From: Membranipora membranacea
Lineage: Eukaryota > Bryozoa > Gymnolaemata > Cheilostomatida > Membraniporidae
Assembly (NCBI GenBank): GCA_914767715.1
Contig: OU612074.1
Span: 17,284,062-17,348,061, forward strand
Reading direction: 5' to 3'
DNA: 64,000 bases
The notes below the pieces were generated by a model that was given only the letters and a program-made list of their open reading frames with translations, had not been told where the DNA came from and searched no databases. Made by a program: the position numbers and the translations under genes. This document shows positions 24,401-34,100 of this stretch, one piece after another (within the stretch, counting starts at the first letter, position 1; each line of letters opens with the position of its first letter).

Positions 24401-26172
24401 ATAGAGTAATCCTGTGTGTTAGCTAGCAATGTCCATTTAGTTATCTATGCTGCGACTTGATCAGCGATATAACAGAAACGGTATTATTTGCCAATTCAAG
24501 CAAAGAGTTTTATTTTGCGAAAGGTATAGGTACAAAGCTTGTAAGATAGGTTATATTGTATTTAATAAGATACAAATTTAAGCAGATGATTTCTCAAAAT
24601 TAAAACTATAGCACCTCGATGTTGACCTCAATGTCCTCAACAAAAAAATTAATCCTTTTTTTCAGCCTGAAAAGTTGCTACTAAAAGTCAAGTCAAGTGA
24701 AAAAAACACGAGAATATATCAAGCACAGCACTGTGTACAGGTCAGAAGACAGTCATAGGAAAATCCTTAGTAGGTATTTAAATAATATGTATGTCAACGT
24801 CATGTTGACCTTACAATACCTCATTGCACGCTGAATGCAGAACTTGAGGCTAATATTAAGATGGTTGAGACTGCAGCTCAGCTCGTATGGCCGTACGAAT
24901 GCGGACAAGATATGTTGAAGTGTTCTTTGCAGCAGGTGATGAGTTGGCAGCGTGCAGTCAACGTATAAGATATGACAGCGTGGCAGTCTGGATCTGTACA
25001 GCAAGACTCTCACTACACCTGCAAGAGGAGAATGTTTATATTATGCAATGAGGGCATTGTGAAAGCATCTGATCGAACAAAACATGTTTTTTCCAATGTA
25101 TCGCATCGACAAAATTATCTTTTGTCTGATCAGATGTGATCTTGTCAGGTTTGGTAGTTTTTGCATGAGCTTTGCGATTTTACGTTGTGATTGCAGAAAT
25201 GAGTTGAATCAGCTGATGTGACAGTCGCCTCAGTGCCACGTTAGAATGAAAACTATTCAAAGTGTCTAAACATCTAGCAATGACTAGTACCGTAGAGGAG
25301 TAAATATTTTCTTAAATTAAATTTAGCTAGATGAGTTAATGTTAGCTAGTACTCAATTCTAGCTATTTTGAGCTTAATCAAGTAGCCTTTGTGCGGAAAG
25401 GCGCACTTCTCCTACTCTTCTAAGGTATGATGTAGTTCCTCAAATCAAACACTAATAAACTTTGGGCCTACTTTGCTTTAAGAAAACAACATACCATTTG
25501 CAAAGAGTTGATGGATGTTAACAGGTCATGTAACAGAGTAGACGTCAAATTCTTTACCGCCTAAGTGATCCTATCGTTCTTTGCATCATCAAGGAAACTA
25601 GATATAAACAGAAAGCATACACCAGTTAATTATTCAGTATATTGTCCTTTCGTTTGTACAACGCTAAATAAATCCATGACCTCTCTGCCCAAAATATTAA
25701 GCCGCGTTTACACATGAGGTTGAAATGGTCAAATATTACTATGTCATGAGTGTCAGCGGAAAAGACTTAACCAGAGAGATGGATCATAGAAGAGAATAAT
25801 AATTGCGTGCATCCACCTTGTCGCCAATAAGCCATAATTTGCATATAATATTGATTATGTCATTGTCTCACGATCGGCAAGATGACATACCAATTACCTG
25901 TATTAGATGAGGCTTGTAACAATTAAGGTTAGGGTGTTATAATCTCAAGCCAATCTGTGGCCATGTAGGCTTGCTAGACTAGTCACAAGACATAGGGCTT
26001 CCTGTTACCAATTCAACTGACAAAAACACTGGTAATGCATATTATACATCTGATTAGGCTTAGGCTACTTACGCTTAGCGGAGGGTGCTATCTTCTCTAG
26101 ATCAGTCATTCCTGCATTGAACCATGTCTTCCTCTGAATAGCATCCGGGTCCGGCTTATTTTGCTTCATCAT
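15427..26172 (-). CDS. Cytochrome P450, mitochondrial-clan type
   Basis: Heme-thiolate monooxygenase. Eleven minus-strand exons: 26172-26073, 21432-21349, 20714-20614, 19775-19651, 19189-18996, 18696-18501, 18043-17881, 17791-17622, 17335-17257, 16423-16223, 15552-15427. All phases agree and give 512 residues, a normal P450 length. Landmarks in order: SAKPYRNM then KKFKSIPKI, similar to the mitochondrial-clan N-terminal region; helix C WAEIRGK; I-helix AGVESTGN; K-helix KESMR (ExxR); RLSPPVTGTVR; FKPERW (PERF-type); heme loop PFGFGARMCIGRR with the axial Cys. The N-terminus (MMKQNKPDPD) is not a clear targeting peptide, so an upstream exon or another start is possible. The I-helix has Ser where Thr usually follows the acidic residue. 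Intron 1 is 4.6 kb, and introns hold two U2-SINE pieces, a LINE relic and a tRNA-Gly. Substrate cannot be inferred. Confidence 0.9.
15780..15935. repeat. Degenerate AGTAAAGTA-type repeat in the last P450 intron
   Basis: The motif TTAGTAAAG or AGTAAAGTA recurs about ten times at irregular spacing. It is low-complexity expansion inside intron 10, with no coding sense. Confidence 0.7.
16801..16871 (-). tRNA. tRNA-Gly (anticodon GCC), copy 2
   Basis: The 71-nt sequence is identical to the copy at 14946-15016, with the same stems and the GCC anticodon. It sits in intron 9 of the P450 gene on the same strand. The 3' flank is AAATTTTTGAGAAGTTGTCC, so a T-run terminator is present and the flank is homologous to copy 1. 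The 5' flanks of the two copies also align loosely (CCATGGTGATATAATT versus CCATGGCAATATAATT in plus-strand reading), which implies a duplicated block wider than the tRNA. Confidence 0.88.
17164..17248 (-). mobile_element. Truncated U2-headed SINE, 3' end only (copy 3)
   Basis: Minus-strand sequence from TGTATCACACCCTCAGTATC through AACTTGCGTCCC to CAGAGGTT-type 3' sequence matches the last third of the SINE at 20968-21206. The 5' part, including the U2-like head, is missing. Its 5' boundary is only a few bases beyond the splice donor of P450 exon 9 (exon end at 17257). Confidence 0.7.
18810..18860. repeat. (AAAT)n microsatellite in P450 intron 5
   Basis: About twelve tetranucleotide units (AAATAAATAAAT with single-base slips), placed between exons 18996-19189 and 18501-18696. 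Confidence 0.85.
20095..20503 (-). pseudogene. LINE (CR1/L2-like non-LTR) reverse transcriptase C-terminal fragment
   Basis: Minus-strand frame reads through LYYALLQLKRLGVS, LFYISVIRSVLVYC and DYLEGIQI, then SYSQALEQY. This is the usual post-palm pattern of non-LTR retrotransposon proteins (LKRxGV, then IRSVLEY, then LExIQ). Two in-frame stops (TAG after EGIQI, TGA after RAI) break the frame, and the natural stop TGA is at 20095-20097. It is a dead, truncated element in intron 3 of the P450 gene. Confidence 0.75.
20968..21206 (+). mobile_element. SINE with a U2 snRNA-like 5' head, copy 2 with target-site duplication
   Basis: The element opens with CTTCTCGGCCTATTGGCTAA, which follows the 5' end of U2 snRNA closely. 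The body matches the copy at 2424-2657, and the 3' end is CATAAACAGGG. It is flanked by a 13-bp direct repeat CAAAGAGTTTCTC at 20955-20967 and 21207-21219, the mark of LINE-type target-primed insertion. The GGCTTCTC start is duplicated. It lies in P450 intron 2, opposite to the gene. No A tail is present. Confidence 0.85.
22191..22249 (-). pseudogene. Damaged tRNA-Gly (GCC) copy
   Basis: The minus strand has AGCATCGGTGGTTCAGTGGT, AGAATTCTTGCCTGCCACGC and GGGGAGGCCCGGGTTA. The 5' two-thirds resembles the intact tRNA-Gly copies, but the T loop and the 3' acceptor strand are replaced by sequence that includes GAGAGGATAA. It cannot fold as a full cloverleaf. It lies in P450 intron 1. Confidence 0.7.
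22763..23260. repeat. Two-copy tandem duplication with CGGAAAA/TTTTCCG motifs
   Basis: A segment of about 180-210 bp starting at TTTGAGGAAAAAAATATTTT (22767) recurs at about 23045. Both copies contain CACTCATATGATACAG, GTGATGTCTCAATGTCTT and a cluster of TTTTCCGCATTTT / GCGGAAAACG blocks. The cluster is extended further in the second copy (to about 23300). No coding sense is seen in P450 intron 1. Confidence 0.75.
23640..23735. repeat. Degenerate TTTGATACTA repeat
   Basis: TGATACTATTTGA-type units repeat about seven times at irregular spacing in P450 intron 1. Low-complexity sequence. Confidence 0.65.
23990..24014 (+). pseudogene. tRNA-Asp-like 5' fragment
   Basis: TCCGTGATAGTATAGTGGTG followed by AGTAT matches the acceptor strand plus D arm of animal tRNA-Asp, including box A. 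The sequence then leaves tRNA identity and runs into a purine-rich tract. The upstream hexamer CAGCCAA is shared with the tRNA-Asp relic at 30237-30362, so both may come from one retroposon family. Confidence 0.55.
24036..24115. repeat. Polypurine tract
   Basis: About 80 bases that are nearly all G and A on the plus strand (GGGAGTGGGGAAAAGAGGGAGG onward). Such tracts can adopt triplex structure. It lies in P450 intron 1 next to the tRNA-Asp-like fragment. Confidence 0.6.
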
Positions 26173-26570
26173 AAAAAGAGTATAAGGATTTTGTCCAGTG
26201 CTTGCTGTGTACACTTTGAGTCTCTACTTTCCTGTCAAAACCACTCGGTTTGCTTCATAGTAGTTGAGCAGGAATGTAATTGGAGGATAGTGAAGGATTT
26301 ATGTAGTTTTCAATAACAATTCAACTTGAAATTTTTTTTAATAATTTACATCTCATGTTTTATTGGAAATTTTGAGAATTGAGAACAAATAAAAATTGAG
26401 AAAATGCGGTGTGGTACGGGAAATCTCGAAAGGGTGGAACACCTGGCCGTTACCTGGCTAGGGTTTGGTTCTCAGGCTAACGGTATCTAGCTAACCAAAC
26501 TCACCATGAATGAGCCGAGAGAGGATAACTCCTGGGTAGAGAATTCCTGGATAGCTATCTTCAGCCTAGA

Positions 26571-26744
26571 GAGGGTCGTACTGGTGGCAAAGCCAACCTA
26601 GCAGAGCTGTTTCCTGAGGGTCGTACTGGTGGCAAAGCCAACCTAGCAGAGCTGTTTACTGAGGGTCGTACTGGTGGCAAAGCCAACCTAGCAGAGCTGT
26701 TTACTGAGGGTCGTACTGGTGGCAAAGCCAACCTAGCAGAGCTG
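26571..26744. repeat. 45-bp minisatellite, four copies
   Basis: Units start at 26571, 26616, 26661 and 26706 and are almost identical (GAGGGTCGTACTGGTGGCAA onward, ending GAGCTGTTTACT). The period is 15 codons. One plus-strand frame is open through all four as EGRTGGKANLAELFT and continues to a stop after YKRSL, but there is no ATG, since a TAA lies shortly upstream. Coding use is therefore doubtful. Confidence 0.9.
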
Positions 26745-27450
26745 GTGTCTCGAGTAGCTTACAAGCGGAGCTTGTAGCGGGTGCATTTATATCTGATAGT
26801 ATACTTTGCGAAGCGGGATGTACCCTGACCTTGCCCTCTGAGCAGATTGAGCGGGACGCACCCGGAACCTGGACTGTGTAGCCTTAGCTATATGAGGTGT
26901 ATTGACTATATATTCAGACCGGAGACTGAAACGCACTTGCTGGGAGTAATATTGGAAATGCGATAGACTGTCTGTGATAATACTGTAAGACGGTGCAGCC
27001 GTCTTAACATTGAGTTCCATGTCGATAATTGCTAAGATTAAATGTGTATAGAATATATATTTATGATGTCCGTGAGATTGCTTCTGCAATAAATATATAT
27101 ATGTTGAAGCCGTCTACATGATATTGATAATATAATATGTTCCAGTTTAAATCAGGGTAGATAACCCTCTTCACATCAGAATGACTCTGTTTGACTTTGA
27201 ATATTCTATATTTAGAATATTCAAAATTAGTAGGCATGATACATCCATTATAATAGCAGACAGCAAGAGTTGTCCCCTCAATAATGCGTGTTACTGGGCT
27301 CGCTACATTATTTATAGCCTCAAAACTACCTCATGCGGGACAATGTATTGAAGGGATATATTTTTCTCAATTTTAAGATAGTAGAGTTGTCTACTCTGGC
27401 AGGATTCTCAATTTTCTCAATTATTCTCAATTTTAGGTGAAAGTATAGTG

Positions 27451-27480
27451 GAGGCCCGGGTTCAATTCCCGGTCAATGCA
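27451..27480 (+). pseudogene. tRNA-Gly 3' half with conserved 3' flank
   Basis: GAGGCCCGGGTTCAATTCCC then GGTCAATGCA is the T arm and acceptor 3' strand of the tRNA-Gly at 14946-15016. The 3' flank AAAATTTTGAGGAGTTATCC is also shared. The 5' half is absent. The join to unrelated sequence is at about 27448. Confidence 0.75.
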
Positions 27481-27886
27481 AAATTTTGAGGAGTTATCCT
27501 CTCAAGGAAAGAAAATCTGGTAACAGTATCTCAGTATCTCCGCTAAGGTTACCAGGCAAACATTCATAGGCAAAGAAACAAAATTGACTTCGTTGGTCGA
27601 TATCCAACCAAACATTTCGCAATGGAATGGTCTTGCAGCCATGTTTGTGCAAAAAAAGAGCCTGCGTGAAAAAGCAACTCACCAATGCAATAGCTCGGCT
27701 TTTCTAGTTTTTGAGCAATTTTCATTTTGTATTAGTAGTCGTAGTTCAACAGACCCATCATTGGTCAAATAGGGCTGTTGTATCGTCGGTGATACTGATT
27801 TTTGCAGTTGTGCTCCCGTTGAAGAAGAGGGCACAACTCAGCAACTAGCAAATGATTCCCTGCAGTCCTTTTCGAAGGAGGTTATA

Positions 27887-28252
27887 CCGTAATACCTCAC
27901 CTATAAGGCGCGTGCCTTATAGGTGAAGGCGCCTATAAGAGAGGAGCATATAGGCGCGGCTATCATTTGAAGCATTTTTATATTTGACTTGGACCAAAAC
28001 CTCGCCTTACAAGCAGGATGAATAGAGGCTGAGTAGGTTGAATAGGCTGAATAGCTGTATAGGCTGAATAGGTACAAGAGGCTGAATAGCTCAGTGCCTT
28101 GTAAACATGATGTTGCAAGTTTGAATCTTATCGAGGTCAGTTCTCCTTTCAAAGGGGTGCCTTATAGCTGTGGGGTGCCTTATAACCGGGGCATTTTTAA
28201 TTTTTCCGAGGGAGGTGCTTCACTTATAAGGCTGGTAAGTGAGGTATTACGG
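27887..28252. mobile_element. MITE with TA target duplication
   Basis: The termini are inverted: CCGTAATACCTCAC at 27887 and GTGAGGTATTACGG ending at 28252. A TA dinucleotide flanks both ends (27885-27886 and 28253-28254). Subterminal TATAAGGC blocks are also inverted (27902 and 28224). The interior has no transposase. A TA duplication points to a Tc1/mariner-type or similar superfamily. Confidence 0.75.
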
Positions 28253-28443
28253 TACAACATTGACGAGGTTTGATTTGTACAAATTGGAAGCCTCTGTGGT
28301 TTTGTTGGCTATGCAAATGGAGGAAGTGCCAGAATATTGAGGTATAGGATTATTGCAGTTGCTATCGAAAGCGGTTTATATTCGGATTTCTCATTTCTTT
28401 TTAATTTTATTACCAGGCAAAACATTTTTGATAAAACCAAGCA

Positions 28444-28525
28444 AACGGTGGCTGGATGCTGATAGAGGCATTTCATTATCAACCTCTTGATAATGAAATG
28501 CCTCTACCAGCATCCAGCCACCGTT
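28444..28525. repeat. 82-nt hairpin, 39-bp arms, 4-nt loop
   Basis: The arm AACGGTGGCTGGATGCTGAT at 28444 runs to CATTATCAA at 28482. After the loop CCTC the complementary arm runs 28487-28525 with a single mismatch. The sequence either side is AT-rich and unrelated. It could be a young foldback insertion or a small-RNA precursor. Confidence 0.85.
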
Positions 28526-28837
28526 AGAGCGTTTAATATAATATAATATTATCTCAATAATATCTCAATATATTTGCAGTTAATATTTTAGATTGATTGA
28601 GAACACAACTTGATATAAATATCTTTAAAATCTTGCAATAATGTGCTGAGATAGCTCTGGACTTTCTCCGCAGGTCTACTTCAAAGTTTGGGTCTATAAC
28701 AATGTCTAGCTGCTGAATAAATGACACTGCAAACCTACTTTAGATGAAGTTATAGAAAAGATCTGAAACTACTGCTGCCACTCATGCAAATTTGTGCTCA
28801 TTGAATTCTGCATAGCTCCAAGATAATCAATTGACAC

Positions 28838-29047
28838 TTAAATCTCATAATTGTCACCTAATGTACAAATAATTTGCACAGACTGATCTTCAAAATCAGG
28901 ACATGAGATCTACCACCAGCTTATGACGTGCACTAGTAAGACAGTAACTACGTCACCTGATGCGATGGATAATTAATTTCATACCCTAACTTTGACGATC
29001 AGTTTGTGCAAATTATTTGCTCATTAGGTGACAATACTGAGATTGCA
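28838..29047. repeat. Foldback pair (inverted repeat, about 50-bp arms)
   Basis: ATTGTCACCTAATG at 28850 and its complement CATTAGGTGACAAT ending at 29035 lie within longer arms. Across the central 39 positions there are about three mismatches, including AAATAATTTGCACA versus TGTGCAAATTATTT. A spacer of about 110 bp separates the arms. Probably a nonautonomous DNA element. Confidence 0.7.
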
Positions 29048-29798
29048 GCCTTATTAGTTTTGAGCTACACAGAATTCTATAAGCACACATTTGGCTGTGT
29101 GGCAGCAGTGGTTGAAGTTCGTTTGGTCATAAATTTTCTTATACCTCAAAGATATCCTATTTTTGCTTCAAAATTAATAGCAGTTATATATATGGTACGC
29201 GGTACATTTAATCATATCTTAGGGGGATGACTAATGGGATTGCTGAATTTTTCTACCATCACAAGTGCATAGCATTCATCTTGTCTCCTTGACTCACATG
29301 ATATGGAGTATTTTTACTACAGACATCGTTCTACCTTCAATCTCTACTGTAGCCTGAACAAAGAAAGTTATGTAGCGGTGTTAGTATTGAATACACTCCT
29401 GTGGCAGGGATTGTCAGTTTAATACAATTTGAGTAACCAGGTAACATCCAGGTGTCTGAATCCTCTACTGGATTGAGTTATATGAGGGGATTAAAGTTGC
29501 ATTTTGCGACCATTGGCCCGTAAATACAGTTACATGTATATATATATTCCATGTTTATTCTGGAGAAGAATAAGTCCTTAGGACTTGTACCCAGAAAACA
29601 GAAAAATTGATAAAAATATGGTGTAGAATTAAAAAGACATGTAACTAAAAATCAAGAACAATGACAGGTAAAATTACAACGTACACGCAGGCATTAATTA
29701 GCAGTAAAACATTACACAAGTTGATACACAATAGCTAGGAAAAGAAAAGTTAGAACAATGTAGCAGTAGGCTAAAATGAAATGATAAGAACTGACTCA

Positions 29799-30143
29799 TT
29801 AATTGAGAAGTTTGAGGACGTAGCTCCGAGTGGCATTTTTGAATGTAGCAAGGGATTGACTCAGCTTAACATGATTGGGTAATTCGTTAAACTTCTGAGC
29901 ACCGAAGTTAGCTAAAGCAAATCTAAAATTTTCCTTGGATAGTCTAAACCCAGAACTTTTAGCAAGCCGAGTTTCACTAGTTAATTTCTCGGGGAGCAGA
30001 TTGGTATCAATTATTGGGACTAAACTATTAACAATTTTATAAAACGTCAGCATACTATATATAATTATATTGCCATTCATACCGAGTATAGCCGACCCTG
30101 GCCCTCCATTGGATCTGACCTTGTTGTGGGCGCTATCTCGCAT
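29799..30143 (-). pseudogene. 3' end of a non-LTR retrotransposon ORF2
   Basis: A minus-strand open frame of 114 codons ends at 29799. It carries the usual C-terminal block of CR1/L2/Jockey-like ORF2 proteins: FYKIVNSLVP, later FRFALANFGAQKFNELPN, then SQSLATFKNATRSYV. Endonuclease and reverse transcriptase are missing, so it is a 5'-truncated copy. The AT-rich sequence 29520-29798 is probably its 3' UTR. Confidence 0.7.
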
Positions 30144-30236
30144 TGTTGGTTCAGTTGTAGATACAGTTCATTTTCGGATCCTTATTTATTTTTGACCCTT
30201 ATATCAGGGAAAAGACACTTAATAAAAAAAAGCAAT

Positions 30237-30362
30237 CTGTGACCGGGAATTGAACCATGCGAACCTGCGATCTGCTGAACCACAAAACAGGATATCCTCT
30301 TCTGCCGTTCAGTTTCTATCAGACTTGACAGACGGGGATACTTACCACTATACTATTACGGA
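30237..30362 (-). pseudogene. Interrupted tRNA-Asp-like sequence
   Basis: The minus strand begins TCCGTAATAGTATAGTGGTA and then AGTATCCCCGTCTGTCAAG, which is the 5' half of tRNA-Asp with anticodon GTC. About 55 nt of foreign sequence follows, then TTCGCATGGTTCAATTCCCG and GTCACAGA, which supply a T loop and an acceptor 3' strand. Cloverleaf pairing is incomplete, so this is a rearranged tRNA relic. Confidence 0.6.
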
Positions 30363-31199
30363 TTGGCTGATAAAATCAGGGTGTTTTTTTTAAAGCTTAA
30401 TCATACCTTATGTGTTTGAGTGATCATCATACGGTGGCGCTTTGTGGTTAACAACACACAGTGGAAATACTAGCACAATTTTAAGGTGATGATAATGTGC
30501 ACACTAGCAACCTGGTGTGCAGAAAACAAAAAAAAGTGTGGATTTGTAACTGTGGCTCTATTAATCCAGATTTGTAATGTTTTTACTTAGGGGGAAGATT
30601 TATTTGGCTTTTGATGTAGAGTTGTTCTACCTCTGTGTTGGCCTTGCCTTGTATGGGCTGGACATGATATTATTCACTTGACATGAAGCGACAGTTTTTA
30701 TTAGTATATTTTTATATGGGTAGGTACATGAAGATTCCGCTGAACTATTAGCTTCAGTTAGAAGGAGGGCATGAGGCTAAAATGTCTGTTGATGCCAAGA
30801 TATTCTGAATTTTGATTTAATTGCCAAAACATCTAGTGAGTAACTGTTATGATTAGGAAAATCAGTCAACCAGAGACAGTGGCAGTTATCAACCTATCTG
30901 GTCCCTTATTAAGCTGTGTAGATGACTGTATAGAATGTATACAGAAGGCTATAAAATCATCATCATGAGTAGATAGTATTGTATTCTTGTCTCCAGCATA
31001 AACACTTATAGGGGTATTTTAGATATTCGTTGCTCAATCAATTTGTTAACTATCACAAACATGAAATACTGTATGATGAGTGTGCCACAAATATTGCTTA
31101 TCCTGATAGTTTCATTTCTGTAAAAAAACTCCTACTCAGTTTAAGTGCACTTTAGATTGCCCTTGACTGCCATCGCACGAGTCATAGTCAGTCTTCAGA

Positions 31200-34100
31200 T
31201 TAACGAGGCATGATCAAAACCTTACTTGTGGTTTTTCGGAATTCTGGGCACTGGCATATGCTTTCACAGTCAGGGTCTTGTTTTAACTTATATACAGCAC
31301 TGTCAAACATGTATCCTATGTCTTTCTTACCATCGGCCTCCCTGAATTCATCAGCCATAGCCCCCGTGAAGGCTCCTCTCTTTGCTTTACCTCCTCTCAC
31401 TGTAGCTAAGAGCATAACTGTTTCTGGTCTCAGCAATGTTATATGTTGATTTCTATCCTTGTCGCTTAGCTGAACTGGTGCAGGATCGTAGCTGCTGTTT
31501 CCTTGAATGGGAGATGCTACTTGACAGGCCTGAACTAGCACGATCTGAAAAGAAGAATTTGTATATTAACCACAAAGTTAAATATTTATAACATATCACC
31601 ACTGGTTTCAATGCAGACCGGCAACTTTTATGTTCAATATATTCCAAATATTCTGGATGGATTTTTGAGCGGTCTAAGTTAGTTGATTCAACTTTGCCAG
31701 CAAAAAAATTCCTAAATCTGTGTTCCCAGCAGAGAAGTGATGAGAATGATCAAACTAAAAACCATTTCTACTCATTTTGCGCACTATTACAGCAGCAATT
31801 TTGCAGTGTGTGACTGGCTGTAGCCTCAAAATTACATTTGCTTCTTGATCCGAGGGAATTTTATTCACCCTCATAATGACAGATTTAAAAAAAGAATTGT
31901 TAAAATTATTTATGGAAACTTAAGGAACCTTTTAGTATCATATACAAAGGAAGAACACTCACAAGTGGTATGAATGGAGCTAACAAATGCTTGAGCTGAT
32001 GTAGAATGTCATTTACAGGTTTATCCTCTCCCTCGCTACCTTTAAGAACACCTCTACTGCCATGGGCCATTATACAAACTATCAGCAGTGAGCAGTTATG
32101 AACCATACTTTGCAGTGAGCTTTCAATCATGTTGTGGATCTCATTGGCGTTTAACCATGACATCTTCGTTACATCACATCCAGCGGAAGTCAGAGCTTGC
32201 TCAAGATTGTCTGCCTCTTCTGATGCTCCGTACCTGGCCGCTGGGTTGTAGAGAACCAAACCATACCTTTGTGCTTTGGTCTGGTTGGACGGAATAATGT
32301 ACGTCATGCTGTATGGGCTCAATGCTTTGATCTGCTTGATGTTTAGGGGCGCCTGCTTTGAAAGACTCTCTATTTCTATTACCTTGTCTAAAGCAAATTA
32401 AGATAAAATTCACTACAAGATGACATAAAGTTATTGCCCTCACTAGATTGAGTAAAATCCAAGGGAGGGGGTGACTTAAAGTGCTGGCTAATTTATCATG
32501 ATCTAAAGCATGGGTGGGCAACCTTTTCTTGAAAAAGGCCACACTTTACGCCAGATCAATTCAAAAGGCCGCAACATATTTTTCAGGGATAAAATTGGAA
32601 CGAGAGTAGCAATATTGGCATTTCCACTTGTGTAAAAACCAAAACAGATTTGTGTCTAAAACTGCAGTATAAAACCATCAAGTCAGCAGAAATACTGGTT
32701 TATCTAATCTTCTTGAGTTTTGTGATGTCATTTTACCTCATGATTTGATTATGTACATGTCTGTATCCCCATGTTTCATGTGTAAGACATAGAGGAGGGT
32801 GGGTGCGGCAGGGGTGCTGTAGCGCCCTCCCAGGGGATAAAGTGTAAATAATGTTCATACAGGACTGTTTTGATGGAGAAGGAAGTCTTTTCGCAGAACG
32901 AAAAAAAAATTTTTAAATATTTTTCGTGTCCTGCCAAAGTTTTCACCTCACAGCTCCCGCCCACTCTCAAAGGAGGGAAATTTTCGCAAATGATTGTGAA
33001 ATGAAGAATTCAATATGGAACATTTCAGCCATAATGCAGGAGCACTCGTCCCAAAGGGACTTTCTTGTCCACAGAGACTGTTTTGCAAAAAAAAAATTAC
33101 TAAAGTACTTAGAGTGGCTGGGAAGCTAAGCTACATGCATAATACAGCCACTAGCATTTAGAAATATTTTGAGCTTACAGAGCGCTATGCATACTTGGTT
33201 CTCCACATAAAAAAAAGGGAATCAAAAATAATGTATAAAAAGTTTTACAGGCATAAGGCCACAATTAGGCCGCAAAATATTACCCATTAGGCCGCACTGG
33301 CAAAAAGGCCGCAGGTTGCCCACAGCTGATCTAAAGCCATATATATGGTCTAATCTCTTTTTTGGATTTTTCAATTTGAAGAACCTGTACTATCGAGATC
33401 AAGTTACCATTGAACCAATGTTTTTATATCTAATAAATCGTAAACAGGAGCGATAACCTATAAAGCAAATATAATTTGTATGAAATTATAATAGGGAATG
33501 CATGTGATTGGACCATTCTTTTTAAGATTCACAAATGCTATGAATTGGGTTCGATTATAATAAGATGCCTGCTGTGTTCCAGTAGGTATTTATCACGTCA
33601 ATATCCCATTGGGTACAGGAGTGAAACAGGTAGGCAAAAACATGTTATGGTAACAAGTATATCCACAATAAATATTTTTGAAATGATAATCACATGGAAA
33701 GTTGCCTTCAGAGATTAATATTACGCACCTATAAACTGTAGTGGTTTTCGTTCACCTTTTAAGGATAGTTTAATAGAAGCACAGTTTTAATTCTATCTGA
33801 TACATGTAAACTGGGTGCTAAAATTTGGGACTGCTTACTACTCGGGTTGTATCCTGGGCAAAAGAAGTTGTTTTGATCAGCTGCTTGAAGTACTAGTAAT
33901 AGGTTGTCCTGTGGTATGAATTTCTTGACCTGAGTGAGAGGGTATTAGAATAACCGAAACTCACGACCCAGATCTAATGCCCGTGAGATACCTGGAAGTA
34001 CGAGTATGGATCTAATCCGTTCCCTCTTATTTTAATCTGCCCCTCCCATTTCTTTACATTAAGGTGCATGAAAATTATAACTCACCAGCTTTATCAGTTG

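Larger units (their letters stand above)
26173..31199. other. Repeat-rich spacer between the P450 and ankyrin-caspase genes
   Basis: No supported protein-coding exon. It contains a 45-bp minisatellite, a tRNA-Gly 3' half, a TA-flanked MITE, an 82-nt hairpin, a longer foldback pair, a LINE 3' end and a tRNA-Asp relic, each listed separately. The P450 promoter should lie just above 26172 on the minus strand and the ankyrin-caspase 3' UTR just below 31200. The stretch 30370-31199 shows nothing recognisable. Confidence 0.5.

Noticed and set aside
24753-25013. 86-codon minus-strand ORF in P450 intron 1
   Set aside because: No splice sites in phase with the P450 exons and no recognisable family; exon 1 joins exon 2 correctly without it.
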